From assembly GCA_046566145.1 (NCBI GenBank), contig JBKHXF010000026.1, forward strand, positions 1 through 64,000: a DNA stretch of 64,000 nucleotides, in the 5' to 3' direction. This document shows, in pieces, positions 51,301 through 59,341 of this stretch (positions are counted from its first letter, which is position 1; each line of letters starts with the position of its first letter). This DNA is from JBKHXF01 sp046566145 (GTDB lineage Bacteria > Actinomycetota > Nitriliruptoria > Nitriliruptorales > Nitriliruptoraceae). The notes below the pieces were generated by a model. The model saw only the letters and a list, made by a program, of their open reading frames with translations, did not search any database and had not been told where the DNA came from. A program made the translations under genes and the position numbers.

Positions 51301-51998
51301 GCTTCACGCCGGGCGACCGCTCCCCCGCCGAGTACGACGCCATGCTCGACGAGCTCGCGCGACCGGCGCTGCGCGAGTGGATCGACCGGGCCAAGCGCGA
51401 GAAGGTCGTGACCCCCGAGGTCGTGTACGGCTACTTCCCCGCCAACGGCGACGGCGACGACCTCGTGGTGTGGCACCCCGACGCGCCGGGCGAGAAGGAG
51501 CTGGTGCGGTTCACGTTCCCGCGCCAGACCCGCGGGCGGTTCCTGTGCATCGCCGACTTCTTCCGCCCGGTCGACTCGGGCGAGGTCGACGTGCTGCCGG
51601 TGCAGGCCGTCACGATGGGCCGGCGGATCTCGGAGGTGGCGCAGGAGCTCTTCGCCGCCGACGCGTACCAGGACTACCTGTTCGCGCACGGCTTCGGCGT
51701 GGAGATGGCCGAGGCGCTCGCGGAGCTGTGGCACCAGCGGGTGCGCGAGGAGCTCGGCATCGCCGGCGAGGACGGGCCCTCGAAGGAGGACTGGTTCCGC
51801 CAGGGCTACCGCGGCTCGCGCTACTCGTTCGGATACGCGGCCTGCCCCGACCTCGAGGACCAGGTCGGGCTCGACCGGCTGCTCGAGCTCGACCGCATCG
51901 GCGTCGAGGTGACCGAGGAGTTCATGCTCGACCCCGAGCAGTCCACCTCCGCGATCGTCGTGCACCACCCCGAGGCGAAGTACTTCAACGCCCGCTGA
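48333..51998 (+). CDS. metH: Cobalamin-dependent methionine synthase
   Basis: The 1221-residue four-module enzyme transfers the methyl group of methyl-THF to homocysteine. The homocysteine domain has zinc ligands Cys249 (GMNCATG) and Cys315-Cys316 (GGCCGTTP). The pterin domain starts near residue 385 (FLVIGERANANGSRAF). The B12 domain has His794 in DVHDIGKN, the axial ligand. The C-terminal activation domain has YRGSRYSFGYAACPD for SAM. All modules are full length. The product pairs with metF further along. A duplicated fragment of its 3' end lies just after the stop. Confidence 0.97.
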   Translation: MTQTPRSAPLPPLESHPFLNALRERVLVFDGGMGTTLQAYDLTAEDFGSDDLDGCNEILVRTRPDVVEQVHREFLEVGVDAVETDTFGGAPWVLDEYGLGDDTEELNRLAAEAARRACDAYSTPERPRFVVGSIGPGTKAPTLSLGKDPAEAKDWIDVATMEDGYRRQVRGLLDGGTDVLLIETCFDLLQVKAAVAACNDVFVERGARVPLMVQFTVEKDINTMLLGTEPLAAIAALDPLAIDVLGMNCATGPEDMREHVRTLARASRLPISVIPNAGIPHLEDGRTVYPLGPEGLAEAQRAFVTDLGVNIVGGCCGTTPEHLAAVVQAVEGLRPRRRVLDRPRLAKPGVAGSLVLPAPAADDEAVEPITVEFRPSLASLYAASPIEQDNSFLVIGERANANGSRAFRDLLLAEDWDAMVALARSQTREGAHVLDLCVDYVGRPGAPDMVAVVDRYATQSTLPLVIDSTEVDVIEAAMVRLGGRAVINSVNLEDGRNKADVLLPLAKRYGAAVVVLAIDEEGQARTADWKVAVCEQVARIAIDEYGLEASDLIFDCLTFPLGSGQDDLRRDALETLEAIERVKAAIPGCYTTLGVSNVSFGLSPAARQVLNSVFLAEAVERGLDSAIVHPGKILPLHRIPEEHVQVASDLINDRRGSTGLGGTAPADYDPLHRLMALFEGASERAGDHEALAALPLTERLTRRIVDGDRDGIEADLDEAMAAGHAPLTIINEFLLDGMRTVGELFGSGQMQLPFVLQSAEAMKTAVAHLEPHMEAGEGSGKGTVVLATVKGDVHDIGKNLVDIILRNNGYDTVNIGIKQSIDQILAAAEEHDADAIGMSGLLVKSTVVMKDNLEEMNVRGTTPPVLLGGAALTRSYVEDDLRALYSGEVFYCKDAFEGLHVLDAVLQARMAGEAPPEELVARRPKREHTRTRPAEQAPATDAQGRPRSGVATDVDVPTPPFWGTRVVRGINVDEVWPLINEVALFRNQWGFTPGDRSPAEYDAMLDELARPALREWIDRAKREKVVTPEVVYGYFPANGDGDDLVVWHPDAPGEKELVRFTFPRQTRGRFLCIADFFRPVDSGEVDVLPVQAVTMGRRISEVAQELFAADAYQDYLFAHGFGVEMAEALAELWHQRVREELGIAGEDGPSKEDWFRQGYRGSRYSFGYAACPDLEDQVGLDRLLELDRIGVEVTEEFMLDPEQSTSAIVVHHPEAKYFNAR

Positions 51999-52034
51999 GC
52001 CGACGTCGCCGAGGGGTGGTGCCGCCCTCGGACC

Positions 52035-52080
52035 GTGCACCACCCCGAGGCGCAGCACTTCAACGCAAGCTGAACCGACG
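52035..52080 (+). repeat. Degenerate duplicate of the metH 3' end
   Basis: This 46-nt segment matches 51960-52005, the last codons, stop and following bases of metH, at 41 of 46 positions and an offset of exactly 75 nt. Translated in the same frame it gives VHHPEAQHFNAS and a TGA, against VHHPEAKYFNAR in metH. It lies between metH and its terminator. Confidence 0.85.
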
Positions 52081-52110
52081 ACGCCCCGGCCGAGATGGCC
52101 GGGGCGTCGT
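52078..52110. terminator. Terminator of metH
   Basis: ACGACGCCCCGGCC pairs perfectly with its complement over 14 bp around the loop GAGAT. It lies between metH and the convergent choice-of-anchor B gene, ending 18 nt from the latter's stop. Confidence 0.85.
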
Positions 52111-52128
52111 GGTGCGGCGGGTGGCGGC

Positions 52129-53670
52129 TCAGCGGCCGGCGCGGCCCTTCGCGAGGCCGACGCCGCGCGACTGCGTCGGGAGGTTCTCGCCGGCGACCGG
52201 CGCGACCTCGTCGAGCAGCGCGGACGACACGTCGTCCTGCAGGCGGAGCAGGAACAGGCCCTCACCGATGCCAGTCACCGCGATCGTCCCCGACGCGAAG
52301 TACGGGTAGTTCGACCAGGTGCCGGCGAAGACCGGCTGCTCGGAGCCGTCGTCGTCCGGGAAGGTGTCGAAGAACGCGACCTCCTCGAGGAACGCCGGGT
52401 CGGCCTCGTCGTAGGACGGGGCGGTGTCGAGCACGCGCAGGCCGGAGGTGTAGTTGCTCTGGAAGAGCAGCCCGTCCCGCGTGTACATGTTGTGGTCGAT
52501 CGACTTGTTGACGTGCGTGTGCACGCCGGCGAACCGGATGGCGTCGAGGTCGGTCATGTCGACGACGATCGTGCGGGTCCTCGCCAGCAGCGGCGACGAC
52601 TGCTCGTCGAGCTCGTCCCCGTGGTAGTAGAAGCGCATGTCCTCGCTCATCCAGCCCTGGTGCGCGTAGGCCACGCTCGGGTAGTCGGTGCGGGACAGCT
52701 CGACCATGTTGGCCTTGTCGGTGACGTCGACGACGGCGACGAAGTCCTCGGACGAGGTGACGCAGATCTCCTTGCCCTCGTGGTCGGCGTCGGGGCCGAC
52801 GTAGGTGGCGCACTGCGCGTCGTGCACGTAGGCGTTCTGGTCGGCCTCGAAGCAGCCGGCGAACGGCGGGTTCAGGGCGTCGGCGTTCAGGTCGAACGCG
52901 TACAGGCCACCGGAGCAGGCGCCCGAGAGCACGATGCCGAGGTTGCCACCGACCAGGTAGAGGGTGCCGGAGGCCTCGTCGATGACGACGTTGTGGTTGG
53001 ACAGGTCGAAGACCTGGTCCTCGGGGAACCACACGTTGTCGGCGTCGAGCGGGTTGTACGGCAGCGGCGACTCGGCCAGGTCCTCGAGACGGGTCAGGTC
53101 GAAGACCTTGACGCCGTGCGCGACCGACTCGGACACGATGTAGGCGTTGTCCTCGAAGACCTTGATGTCGTGCCACAGCAGCTGGCCCGACGCGTTCGGG
53201 ACCTCACCGAGGTACTCGGGGGCGGTCGGGTCGGTGACCCGGTAGAAGGCGGTGCCGTTGGTCTTGCCGAAGACGACGTACTCGTCGCCGTCCTCGCTGG
53301 TCCAGCCCCAGATGTCGGAGAGGCCGGGCGGGTTCAGGCAGGTCGGGTCCTCGACGAGGGCGTTGCGGTCGCCTCCGAGCACCACGTCGAGGGCGCAGCC
53401 GGTCAGGACGTCAGTGTCGACGGTGACCATCTCGTCGTCGGGGACGAAGCCGAGGAGGTCGACGCCCTCACAGGCGAAGGGGCCGGCCTTGCCGTCGACG
53501 CAGGGGACGTCGGACAGCCGCTCGGCGGGAGCCTCGGAGGCCCGGACGACCTCGGCCTTGGTCAGGTGGGAACGGGCGTCCTCGCTGGTGAAGCCGCCGC
53601 CGGTGGGGATGGCGGCGACGCCGGCGAGCACGAGTCCGGCCGCGAGGGCGGCGTGGATCTTCGAACGCAT
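52129..53670 (-). CDS. Secreted choice-of-anchor B / LVIVD-repeat protein
   Basis: The 513-residue protein has a signal peptide (residues 1-22). The rest is a beta-propeller-like series of repeats: DIWGWTSEDGDEYVVFGKTN, TAFYRVTDPTAPEYLGEVP, HGVKVFDLTRLEDLA, FVAVVDVTDKANMVELSRTD, RTIVVDMTDLDAIRFAGV. This pattern and length fit choice-of-anchor B family proteins, whose role is unknown. The C-terminus here has no TM anchor or sorting signal. AGGAG five bases before ATG supports the start. Confidence 0.85.
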   Translation of the reverse strand: MRSKIHAALAAGLVLAGVAAIPTGGGFTSEDARSHLTKAEVVRASEAPAERLSDVPCVDGKAGPFACEGVDLLGFVPDDEMVTVDTDVLTGCALDVVLGGDRNALVEDPTCLNPPGLSDIWGWTSEDGDEYVVFGKTNGTAFYRVTDPTAPEYLGEVPNASGQLLWHDIKVFEDNAYIVSESVAHGVKVFDLTRLEDLAESPLPYNPLDADNVWFPEDQVFDLSNHNVVIDEASGTLYLVGGNLGIVLSGACSGGLYAFDLNADALNPPFAGCFEADQNAYVHDAQCATYVGPDADHEGKEICVTSSEDFVAVVDVTDKANMVELSRTDYPSVAYAHQGWMSEDMRFYYHGDELDEQSSPLLARTRTIVVDMTDLDAIRFAGVHTHVNKSIDHNMYTRDGLLFQSNYTSGLRVLDTAPSYDEADPAFLEEVAFFDTFPDDDGSEQPVFAGTWSNYPYFASGTIAVTGIGEGLFLLRLQDDVSSALLDEVAPVAGENLPTQSRGVGLAKGRAGR

Positions 53671-53892
53671 CGGGTCTCCTGTGGGTGCACGGGCCGACGG
53701 GGGAGCCCGCGGTCGGTGCACCGGCCGCGGGACGTCGGGCCCCCCTCAACGACCGGGCAGGCCCGAGGTCACGGACAGAGGTACGTGGCGCGCGGACCGC
53801 ACGACGTGGTCCGATGCCGCTCCCGCCGCCGGCGCGCCCGCGCCGGCGGCCCGACCCCCGAACGACCGCACGACCGACCGCAGGAGGACCTC

Positions 53893-54123
53893 GTGGACGT
53901 CCAGACCGCTCTCGCCGCCGCTCCCTGGCTCAAGCGCGCGTGGAAGGTGGTGCCCGCCCCGCTGCGCATCCCGCTCGTCATCGCGGGGGTCGTCGTGTGG
54001 GTCGTGAAGCGCCGCAACGACGACGAGGGCGCCGCGTCCTCGGGTTCCGACGTGTCGACGGACACCTCCACCGGCGCCGCCTCCACGCCCTCCTCCGCGA
54101 CCAGCACCCCGGCGGCGTCGTAG
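53893..54123 (+). CDS. Small single-helix membrane protein
   Basis: The 76-residue product has an amphipathic start (TALAAAPWLKRAWKVVP), one hydrophobic helix (IPLVIAGVVVWVVKRR), and a 30-residue Ser/Thr/Asp-rich tail. GGAGG five bases before the GTG is a strong start signal. No family recognised. It precedes the flavin reductase gene by 31 nt in the same direction. The 53671-53892 interval upstream shows no gene. Confidence 0.72.
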   Translation: MDVQTALAAAPWLKRAWKVVPAPLRIPLVIAGVVVWVVKRRNDDEGAASSGSDVSTDTSTGAASTPSSATSTPAAS

Positions 54124-54154
54124 GCTCCCGGCCCCCCGGCCCCGGAGCCCCGTC

Positions 54155-54835
54155 GTGACCTCCTCGCACCCCGCCACCCCCGACGTGCTGACCGAGCCGC
54201 TCGAGCTCGACCCGGCCGACTGGGATCCGCGCGAGGTCTACTTCCTCATGACGGGGCTGGTGGTGCCCCGTCCCATCGCGTGGGTCTCGACCGTCTCGCC
54301 GGACGGCGTCCGCAACCTCGCGCCGCACTCGTACTTCAACGTGATGGCGCACGAGCCGCCCCACGTCGTCATCGGCTCGTCGGGGCGCAAGGACACCCTC
54401 ACCAACATCGAGGCGACCGGCGAGCTCGTCGTGAACCTCGTGTCCATGGACGTCGTCGAGCCGATGAACTTCACGGCCACCGACTTCCCCCCCGGCGAGG
54501 ACGAGTTCACCTGGGCGGACCTCGAGGCCGTCCCGTCGGTCAGCGTGACGCCGCCGCGCGTCGCCGCCGCGAAGGCGCACCTCGAGTGCCGGCTCGTGCA
54601 GGTGGTCGAGGCCGGCAACGGGCACGTCGTCGTGGCGCGGGTCACCCACCTCCACGTCGACCCGAGCGTGTGGCGCGACGGCCGCGTGGACCCGGTCCTG
54701 CTCGACCCGGTGTGCCGGCTTGCCGGGACGGCCTACGCCCGGCTCGGCGAGGTCTTCAAGCTGGCTCGGCCGACGTGGGCCGCGGACGTCGAGGGGACCC
54801 GCCCGGGCGAGGCCATCCCCCGCATCGAGGGCTGA
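54155..54835 (+). CDS. Flavin reductase-family flavoprotein
   Basis: The 226-residue protein fits the FMN-binding split-barrel flavin reductase family: VVPRPIAWVSTVSPDGVRNL, APHSYFNVMAHEPPHVVIG, and SGRKDTLTNIEATGELVVNL. It probably binds FMN and reduces it with NAD(P)H, or serves a partner oxygenase; no partner is adjacent. The GTG start lacks a strong Shine-Dalgarno. It converges on the acidic protein gene with 4 nt between. Confidence 0.85.
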   Translation: MTSSHPATPDVLTEPLELDPADWDPREVYFLMTGLVVPRPIAWVSTVSPDGVRNLAPHSYFNVMAHEPPHVVIGSSGRKDTLTNIEATGELVVNLVSMDVVEPMNFTATDFPPGEDEFTWADLEAVPSVSVTPPRVAAAKAHLECRLVQVVEAGNGHVVVARVTHLHVDPSVWRDGRVDPVLLDPVCRLAGTAYARLGEVFKLARPTWAADVEGTRPGEAIPRIEG

Positions 54836-54839
54836 CGGC

Positions 54840-55472
54840 TCAGCCCTCCTCGCCCGACTCCCACTCGCGCCAGCGAGCGCCCTCCTCGAGGTCCCCGTCC
54901 GGCGCCTCGACCTCGACGGCGTCGAGCGCGGAGGCGTCGTCGCTGACCTCGACCACGCCGAGGGTCCCGTCGACGACGTCGTCGCCGTGCACCAGCCCGA
55001 CCCGCCACCAGCCACCCGGCTCGGTCCGCCCGGCCGGGTCGTCGGCCATCTCCCACAGGACGAGCACCGGCACCCCGTCGAGGTCGCCGCGGGTCAGCAG
55101 CCCGGTCGGGCGGCGCTCCCACAGGGAGTCGAGCGCGGCGGGCAGGCCCTCGACGTCGTCGCCGAGTCCGGGGGCCTCGACGTCCTCGGCCACCACCTCC
55201 AGGACGGCGTCGACGTCGCGGGCGTTGAAGGCCTCCGCGAACGCGTCGAGGGCGTCGGCCAGCGCCGAGACCAGGAGGTCGGCGCCCGCCTCCTCGTCGT
55301 CGGGGTCGAGGTCCGGGTCCGGGAGGTCCCCGTCGACGTGGACCCCCACCTCGTGCGGGTCGAGGAGCGCCGGCGGGTCATCGGGGCCGTCGTCCACGCG
55401 GTCGTGGTCGTCGAGGCGCTCGAGCCTCGCCTCGGCCGCGGCCAGCCTGGGGTCGATCGACGCCCCGGACAT
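54840..55472 (-). CDS. Acidic protein with NTF2/SnoaL-like segment, function unknown
   Basis: The 210-residue product is very acidic (Asp/Glu-rich linkers DDHDRVDDGPDD and PDPDLDPDDEEAG). Its middle, LADALDAFAEAFNARDVDAVLEVVAEDVEAP, reads like the first helices of a SnoaL/NTF2-like fold, followed by beta strands (VPVLVLWEM, WWRVGLVHGDDVVDGTLGVV). The start follows GGGAG. Soluble. The acidity could reflect a salt-adapted host, but neighbours are not equally acidic. Confidence 0.65.
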   Translation of the reverse strand: MSGASIDPRLAAAEARLERLDDHDRVDDGPDDPPALLDPHEVGVHVDGDLPDPDLDPDDEEAGADLLVSALADALDAFAEAFNARDVDAVLEVVAEDVEAPGLGDDVEGLPAALDSLWERRPTGLLTRGDLDGVPVLVLWEMADDPAGRTEPGGWWRVGLVHGDDVVDGTLGVVEVSDDASALDAVEVEAPDGDLEEGARWREWESGEEG

Positions 55473-55600
55473 CCTCGCTCCCGTCGTCGTGGGCGGCTCC
55501 TCCGCTCGCATCGTTGCACGCCCGCCCGAGGGCCGCCACCGGTTGCTCGGACGTGGTTCGATGCACGCGATCCCCACGCCGACCCCGGCACCGAGGTGTG

Positions 55601-58351
55601 ATGGCGCGGTTCGAGGAGCACGACCACGTCCTGCCGGACGGCACGACGATCCACCTGCGACGGCTCCGCCCCGACGACCGACAGCGCCTGTTCGGGATGT
55701 GGGAGCGGACCTCGGAGGCGTCGCGGCGTGCCCGCTTCCACGGCCCCTTCGACCTGACCGACGAGAACGTCGGCCGGTTCACCGACCTCGACCCCGACCA
55801 CCAGTTCGCGGTCGCGGCCACCCTCGGGCGTGGCGAGGACGAGCGCGTCGTCGCGGTGGCCCGCTACGAGCGCGACCCGGACGAGCCGGGCCACGCCGAG
55901 TTCGCCGCGCTCGTCGAGGACGACCAGCAGGGCCGGGGCATCGGGACCGTCATCGTCCGCGAGGTCGCGCAGCAGGCGCTGGAGGACGGCGTGCGGCGGC
56001 TGTCCGGCGACGTGCTCGCGGACAACGCCCGGATGCTGCGGCTCATCCGCGACATCGGGCTCGAGTTCCACTCGGTCCACGAGCCGGGCGGGGGCAGCGT
56101 CGTGCGCGCCGACCTCGAGCTCGGCATCACCGAGACGTTCCTGCGCGCGGTGGCGGACGACGAACGGCAGGCCGCCAGGGCGGCGCTCGGGCGGTTCTTC
56201 AAGCCGGAGCGGGTCGCCGTCGTCGGCGCGTCGCGGGACCCCGCCTCGCTCGGCGGGCTCGTCTTCGCCAACGTCATCGCCGGCGGGTTCTCGGGCGTCG
56301 TCTACCCGGTCAACCCCAACACCACGCACGTGCAGGGCGTCGCCGCCTACCCCGACCTCGCGTCGTGCCCCGGGCTGCCCGACCTCGTCGTCGTGTGCGT
56401 GCCGGCCCCGCTGGTCCCCGACGTGGTGGACGAGGCAGGCGAGCTCGGCGTCCGCGCCGTCTGCGTCGTGTCGGCGGGCTTCGCGGAGGTCGGCGAGGAG
56501 GGCCGCGCCCGGCAGGACGAGCTGATGGCCCGCGCGCGCGGCCACGGGATGCGCATCGTCGGGCCGAACTGCATGGGCCTGCTCAACGGCACCGAGGGCG
56601 TCCGGCTCAACGCGACCTTCAGCCGCACGTTCCCCCGCCCCGGTCGGGTCTCGATGTCGTCGCAGTCGGGCGCGCTCGGGCTCGCCGTGCTCGACCACGT
56701 CGACCGCATCGGGCTCGGCATCTCGACGTTCGTCTCGGTCGGCAACAAGGCCGACATCAGCGGCAACGACCTGCTGCTGTACTGGGAGGACGACCCCGAC
56801 ACCGACGTCGCGCTGCTCTACCTCGAGTCGTTCGGCAACCCGCGCAAGTTCTCCCGCATCGCCCGGCGCATCTCGCGGCGCAAGCCCATCGTCGCGGTGA
56901 AGTCGGGCCGGACCCGCGCCGGCGAGCGCGCCGCGTCCTCGCACACCGCGGCCGTGTCGAGCGGCGACGTCGCCGTGGAGGCGCTGTTCGCCCAGACCGG
57001 CGTGATCCGCACCGAGACCCTCGAGGAGCTGTTCGACGTCGCCACGCTGCTGTCGAGCCAGCCGCTGCCGCGGGGCGACCGCGTCGCCATCCTGACCAAC
57101 GCCGGCGGCCCCGGCATCCTCGCGGCCGACGCGTGCGAGTCGAACGGCCTGCGGGTCCCGCCGCTCACGGAGGCGACCCGCGAGGCGCTGGCAACGTTCC
57201 TGCCACCGGAGGCCGGGATGCAGAACCCGGTCGACATGATCGCCTCGGCCGACCCAGCGGCGTTCGGCCGGGCGCTCGAGGTCCTCGGCAACGCCGAGGA
57301 GGTCGACGCGGTCTTCGTCATCTTCATCCCCGCCGGTGCCACCGAGACCGACGCGGTCGCCGAGGCGCTCGCGGACGCCGCCGGCCGGCTGCCCGCGGAC
57401 GTCGCCGTGGTGAGCGTGCTGATGTCGCAGCGCGGGGTCCCCGACGCGCTCCAGGCCGCGTCGCTGCCGGCGTTCTCGTTCCCGGAGGACGCCGCCCGGG
57501 CGCTCGGCCGCGTCGCCCGGTACGCGTCGTGGCGGGCCGCGCCGCTCGGCAGCGTCGTCCGGCCCGACGGCATCGACGTCGAGCGGGCCCGCACGCTGGT
57601 CGACGGTGCGCTCCGGCGGCCACGCTCCGCCGGGGGCCAGCCGCTCATCGGGAGGCCGCACGCCGCGGCGGTGACGCGCACGAAGCCGCGGGGGTCGCTG
57701 TGGCTCTCGGCCGCCGAGGCGGAGGGCGTGCTCGCCAGCTACGGCATCCCGCTCGCCCGCTCCCGCATCGTCTCGTCGCCGGAGGAGGCCGCCGCGGCGC
57801 AGGCCGACCTCGGCTGCCCCGTCGCGATCAAGGTGGCCTCCCCGATCCACAAGACCGACGTCGGCGGGGTCGAGCTCGACCTGCGCTCCCCCGCCGGCGC
57901 CGCCCGCGCCGTCGAGCGGATGGTCGAGCGACTCGAGGCGGCCGACCTGGCCCAGCACGCCGAGGCGTTCCTCGTCCAGGAGATGGTCACCGACGGCGTC
58001 GAGATGGTGGTCGGGGTCAGCTCGGACCCCTCGTTCGGCCCGCTCGTGGTGGTCGGCATGGGCGGCACGCTCGTCGAGCTGATCCACGACGTCAGCGTCC
58101 GGATCACCCCGCTCACCGACGTCGACGTCGACGCGATGCTCGGCGACCTGCGGATGGCCCCGCTGCTGCACGGCTACCGTGGGGCCCCACCCGCCGACGT
58201 CGCGGCGCTCACCGACCTGCTGCACCGGGTCAACGCGCTCGTCGAGGACCTCCCGGAGGTCGTCGAGCTCGACCTCAACCCGGTGTTCGTCCGCCCGTCC
58301 GGGCAGGGCGTCGTCGCGGTCGACGTGCGGATGCGGGTGTCGAACGAGTGA
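55601..58351 (+). CDS. GNAT-acyl-CoA synthetase (NDP-forming) fusion
   Basis: The 916-residue protein has an N-terminal GNAT acetyltransferase (residues about 15-170; LVEDDQQGRGIGTVIVREV is the acetyl-CoA motif), then the CoA-binding (VAVVGASRDPASLGG), ligase-CoA (MSSQSGALGLAVLD, active-site-like ASSHTAA) and ATP-grasp modules (VLASYGIPLARS; VAIKVASPIHKTDVGGV). This layout matches actinobacterial Pat/protein lysine acetyltransferases in reverse domain order to PatZ, or ADP-forming acyl-CoA synthetases. It may acetylate metabolic enzymes. The ATG has a weak GAGG upstream; a GTG one codon earlier is possible. Confidence 0.88.
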   Translation: MARFEEHDHVLPDGTTIHLRRLRPDDRQRLFGMWERTSEASRRARFHGPFDLTDENVGRFTDLDPDHQFAVAATLGRGEDERVVAVARYERDPDEPGHAEFAALVEDDQQGRGIGTVIVREVAQQALEDGVRRLSGDVLADNARMLRLIRDIGLEFHSVHEPGGGSVVRADLELGITETFLRAVADDERQAARAALGRFFKPERVAVVGASRDPASLGGLVFANVIAGGFSGVVYPVNPNTTHVQGVAAYPDLASCPGLPDLVVVCVPAPLVPDVVDEAGELGVRAVCVVSAGFAEVGEEGRARQDELMARARGHGMRIVGPNCMGLLNGTEGVRLNATFSRTFPRPGRVSMSSQSGALGLAVLDHVDRIGLGISTFVSVGNKADISGNDLLLYWEDDPDTDVALLYLESFGNPRKFSRIARRISRRKPIVAVKSGRTRAGERAASSHTAAVSSGDVAVEALFAQTGVIRTETLEELFDVATLLSSQPLPRGDRVAILTNAGGPGILAADACESNGLRVPPLTEATREALATFLPPEAGMQNPVDMIASADPAAFGRALEVLGNAEEVDAVFVIFIPAGATETDAVAEALADAAGRLPADVAVVSVLMSQRGVPDALQAASLPAFSFPEDAARALGRVARYASWRAAPLGSVVRPDGIDVERARTLVDGALRRPRSAGGQPLIGRPHAAAVTRTKPRGSLWLSAAEAEGVLASYGIPLARSRIVSSPEEAAAAQADLGCPVAIKVASPIHKTDVGGVELDLRSPAGAARAVERMVERLEAADLAQHAEAFLVQEMVTDGVEMVVGVSSDPSFGPLVVVGMGGTLVELIHDVSVRITPLTDVDVDAMLGDLRMAPLLHGYRGAPPADVAALTDLLHRVNALVEDLPEVVELDLNPVFVRPSGQGVVAVDVRMRVSNE

Positions 58352-58465
58352 GGTCGGGGCTCGCGCCCGGCTGGTCCGCCCGACCGCCGGCGCGGTAGCC
58401 TCGAACGCCTCGACGGACCCCGAGCCCGGGGCGACTCCGACGGCCAGACGCACGAAGGCCAGCAC

Positions 58466-59338
58466 GTGGTCCGGATCGACGACCTCCTCGCGCGCGGGCG
58501 CACCTACTCGTTCGAGTTCTTCCCACCGAGGACCGACGACGGCGAGCGCGCTCTGCGCGACACGCTCAACGAGCTCGAGCCCCTCGGCCCGTCCTTCGTG
58601 TCGATCACCTACGGCGCCGGCGGCTCGACGCGGGAGCGCACGCACCAGCTCGTCGTCGACCTCCTCGAGCACACCTCGATGACGCCGATGGCGCACCTGA
58701 CCGCCTTCGCGCACACCCGCGACGAGCTCCGCACCATCCTGTCGCGCTACCGCGACGCCGGCGTCGAGAACGTCCTCGCTCTGCGCGGCGACCCGCCGGC
58801 GGACGACGACGGCGCCGGCCCGCGCGAGATCGACCACGCCGTCGAGCTGGTCGAGCTCGCCCGCGAGGTCGGCGGGGACCGCTTCTCCATCGGCGTCGCG
58901 GCGCACCCCGAGCTGCACCCGCTCTCCCCCGACCGCGAGAGCGACCGTCGGCACCTCGCCGCGAAGCTGCGGGCCGCCGACTTCGGCGTCACGCAGTTCT
59001 TCTTCCGCGTCGAGGACTACGTGCGGATGGTCGAGGAGCTCGCGGCGCTCGGGTGCGACACGCCGGTCCTGCCGGGCGTCATGCCGGTCACGAACGTGCG
59101 CCAGATCGAGCGCTTCGCCGAGCTCTCCGGGACGGCCGTCCCGGCCGACCTCGCCGAGCGGCTGCACGCGGTGGAGGACCGCCCCGACGAGGTCGCCCGC
59201 ATCGGCGTCGAGGTGGCCACGCAGCTGTGCCAGGACCTGCTCGACGCGGGCGCGCCGGGCCTGCACTTCTACACGCTGAACCGCTCCCCCGCGACGCGGG
59301 AGATCTACCGCTCGCTCGGGCTGCCCTCGGCGGCCTGA
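58466..59338 (+). CDS. metF: Methylenetetrahydrofolate reductase
   Basis: The 290-residue TIM-barrel flavoprotein reduces methylene-THF to methyl-THF, the substrate of MetH. Key segments are YSFEFFPPRTDDGE (with the catalytic Glu), FVSITYGAGGSTRERT, ALRGDPP, and the C-terminal GAPGLHFYTLNRS. It is full length. A TAGCCT -10-like element (58396-58401) lies 64 nt upstream of the GTG start; no SAM or SAH riboswitch was recognised in the leader. Confidence 0.95.
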   Translation: MVRIDDLLARGRTYSFEFFPPRTDDGERALRDTLNELEPLGPSFVSITYGAGGSTRERTHQLVVDLLEHTSMTPMAHLTAFAHTRDELRTILSRYRDAGVENVLALRGDPPADDDGAGPREIDHAVELVELAREVGGDRFSIGVAAHPELHPLSPDRESDRRHLAAKLRAADFGVTQFFFRVEDYVRMVEELAALGCDTPVLPGVMPVTNVRQIERFAELSGTAVPADLAERLHAVEDRPDEVARIGVEVATQLCQDLLDAGAPGLHFYTLNRSPATREIYRSLGLPSAA

Positions 59339-59341
59339 CCC

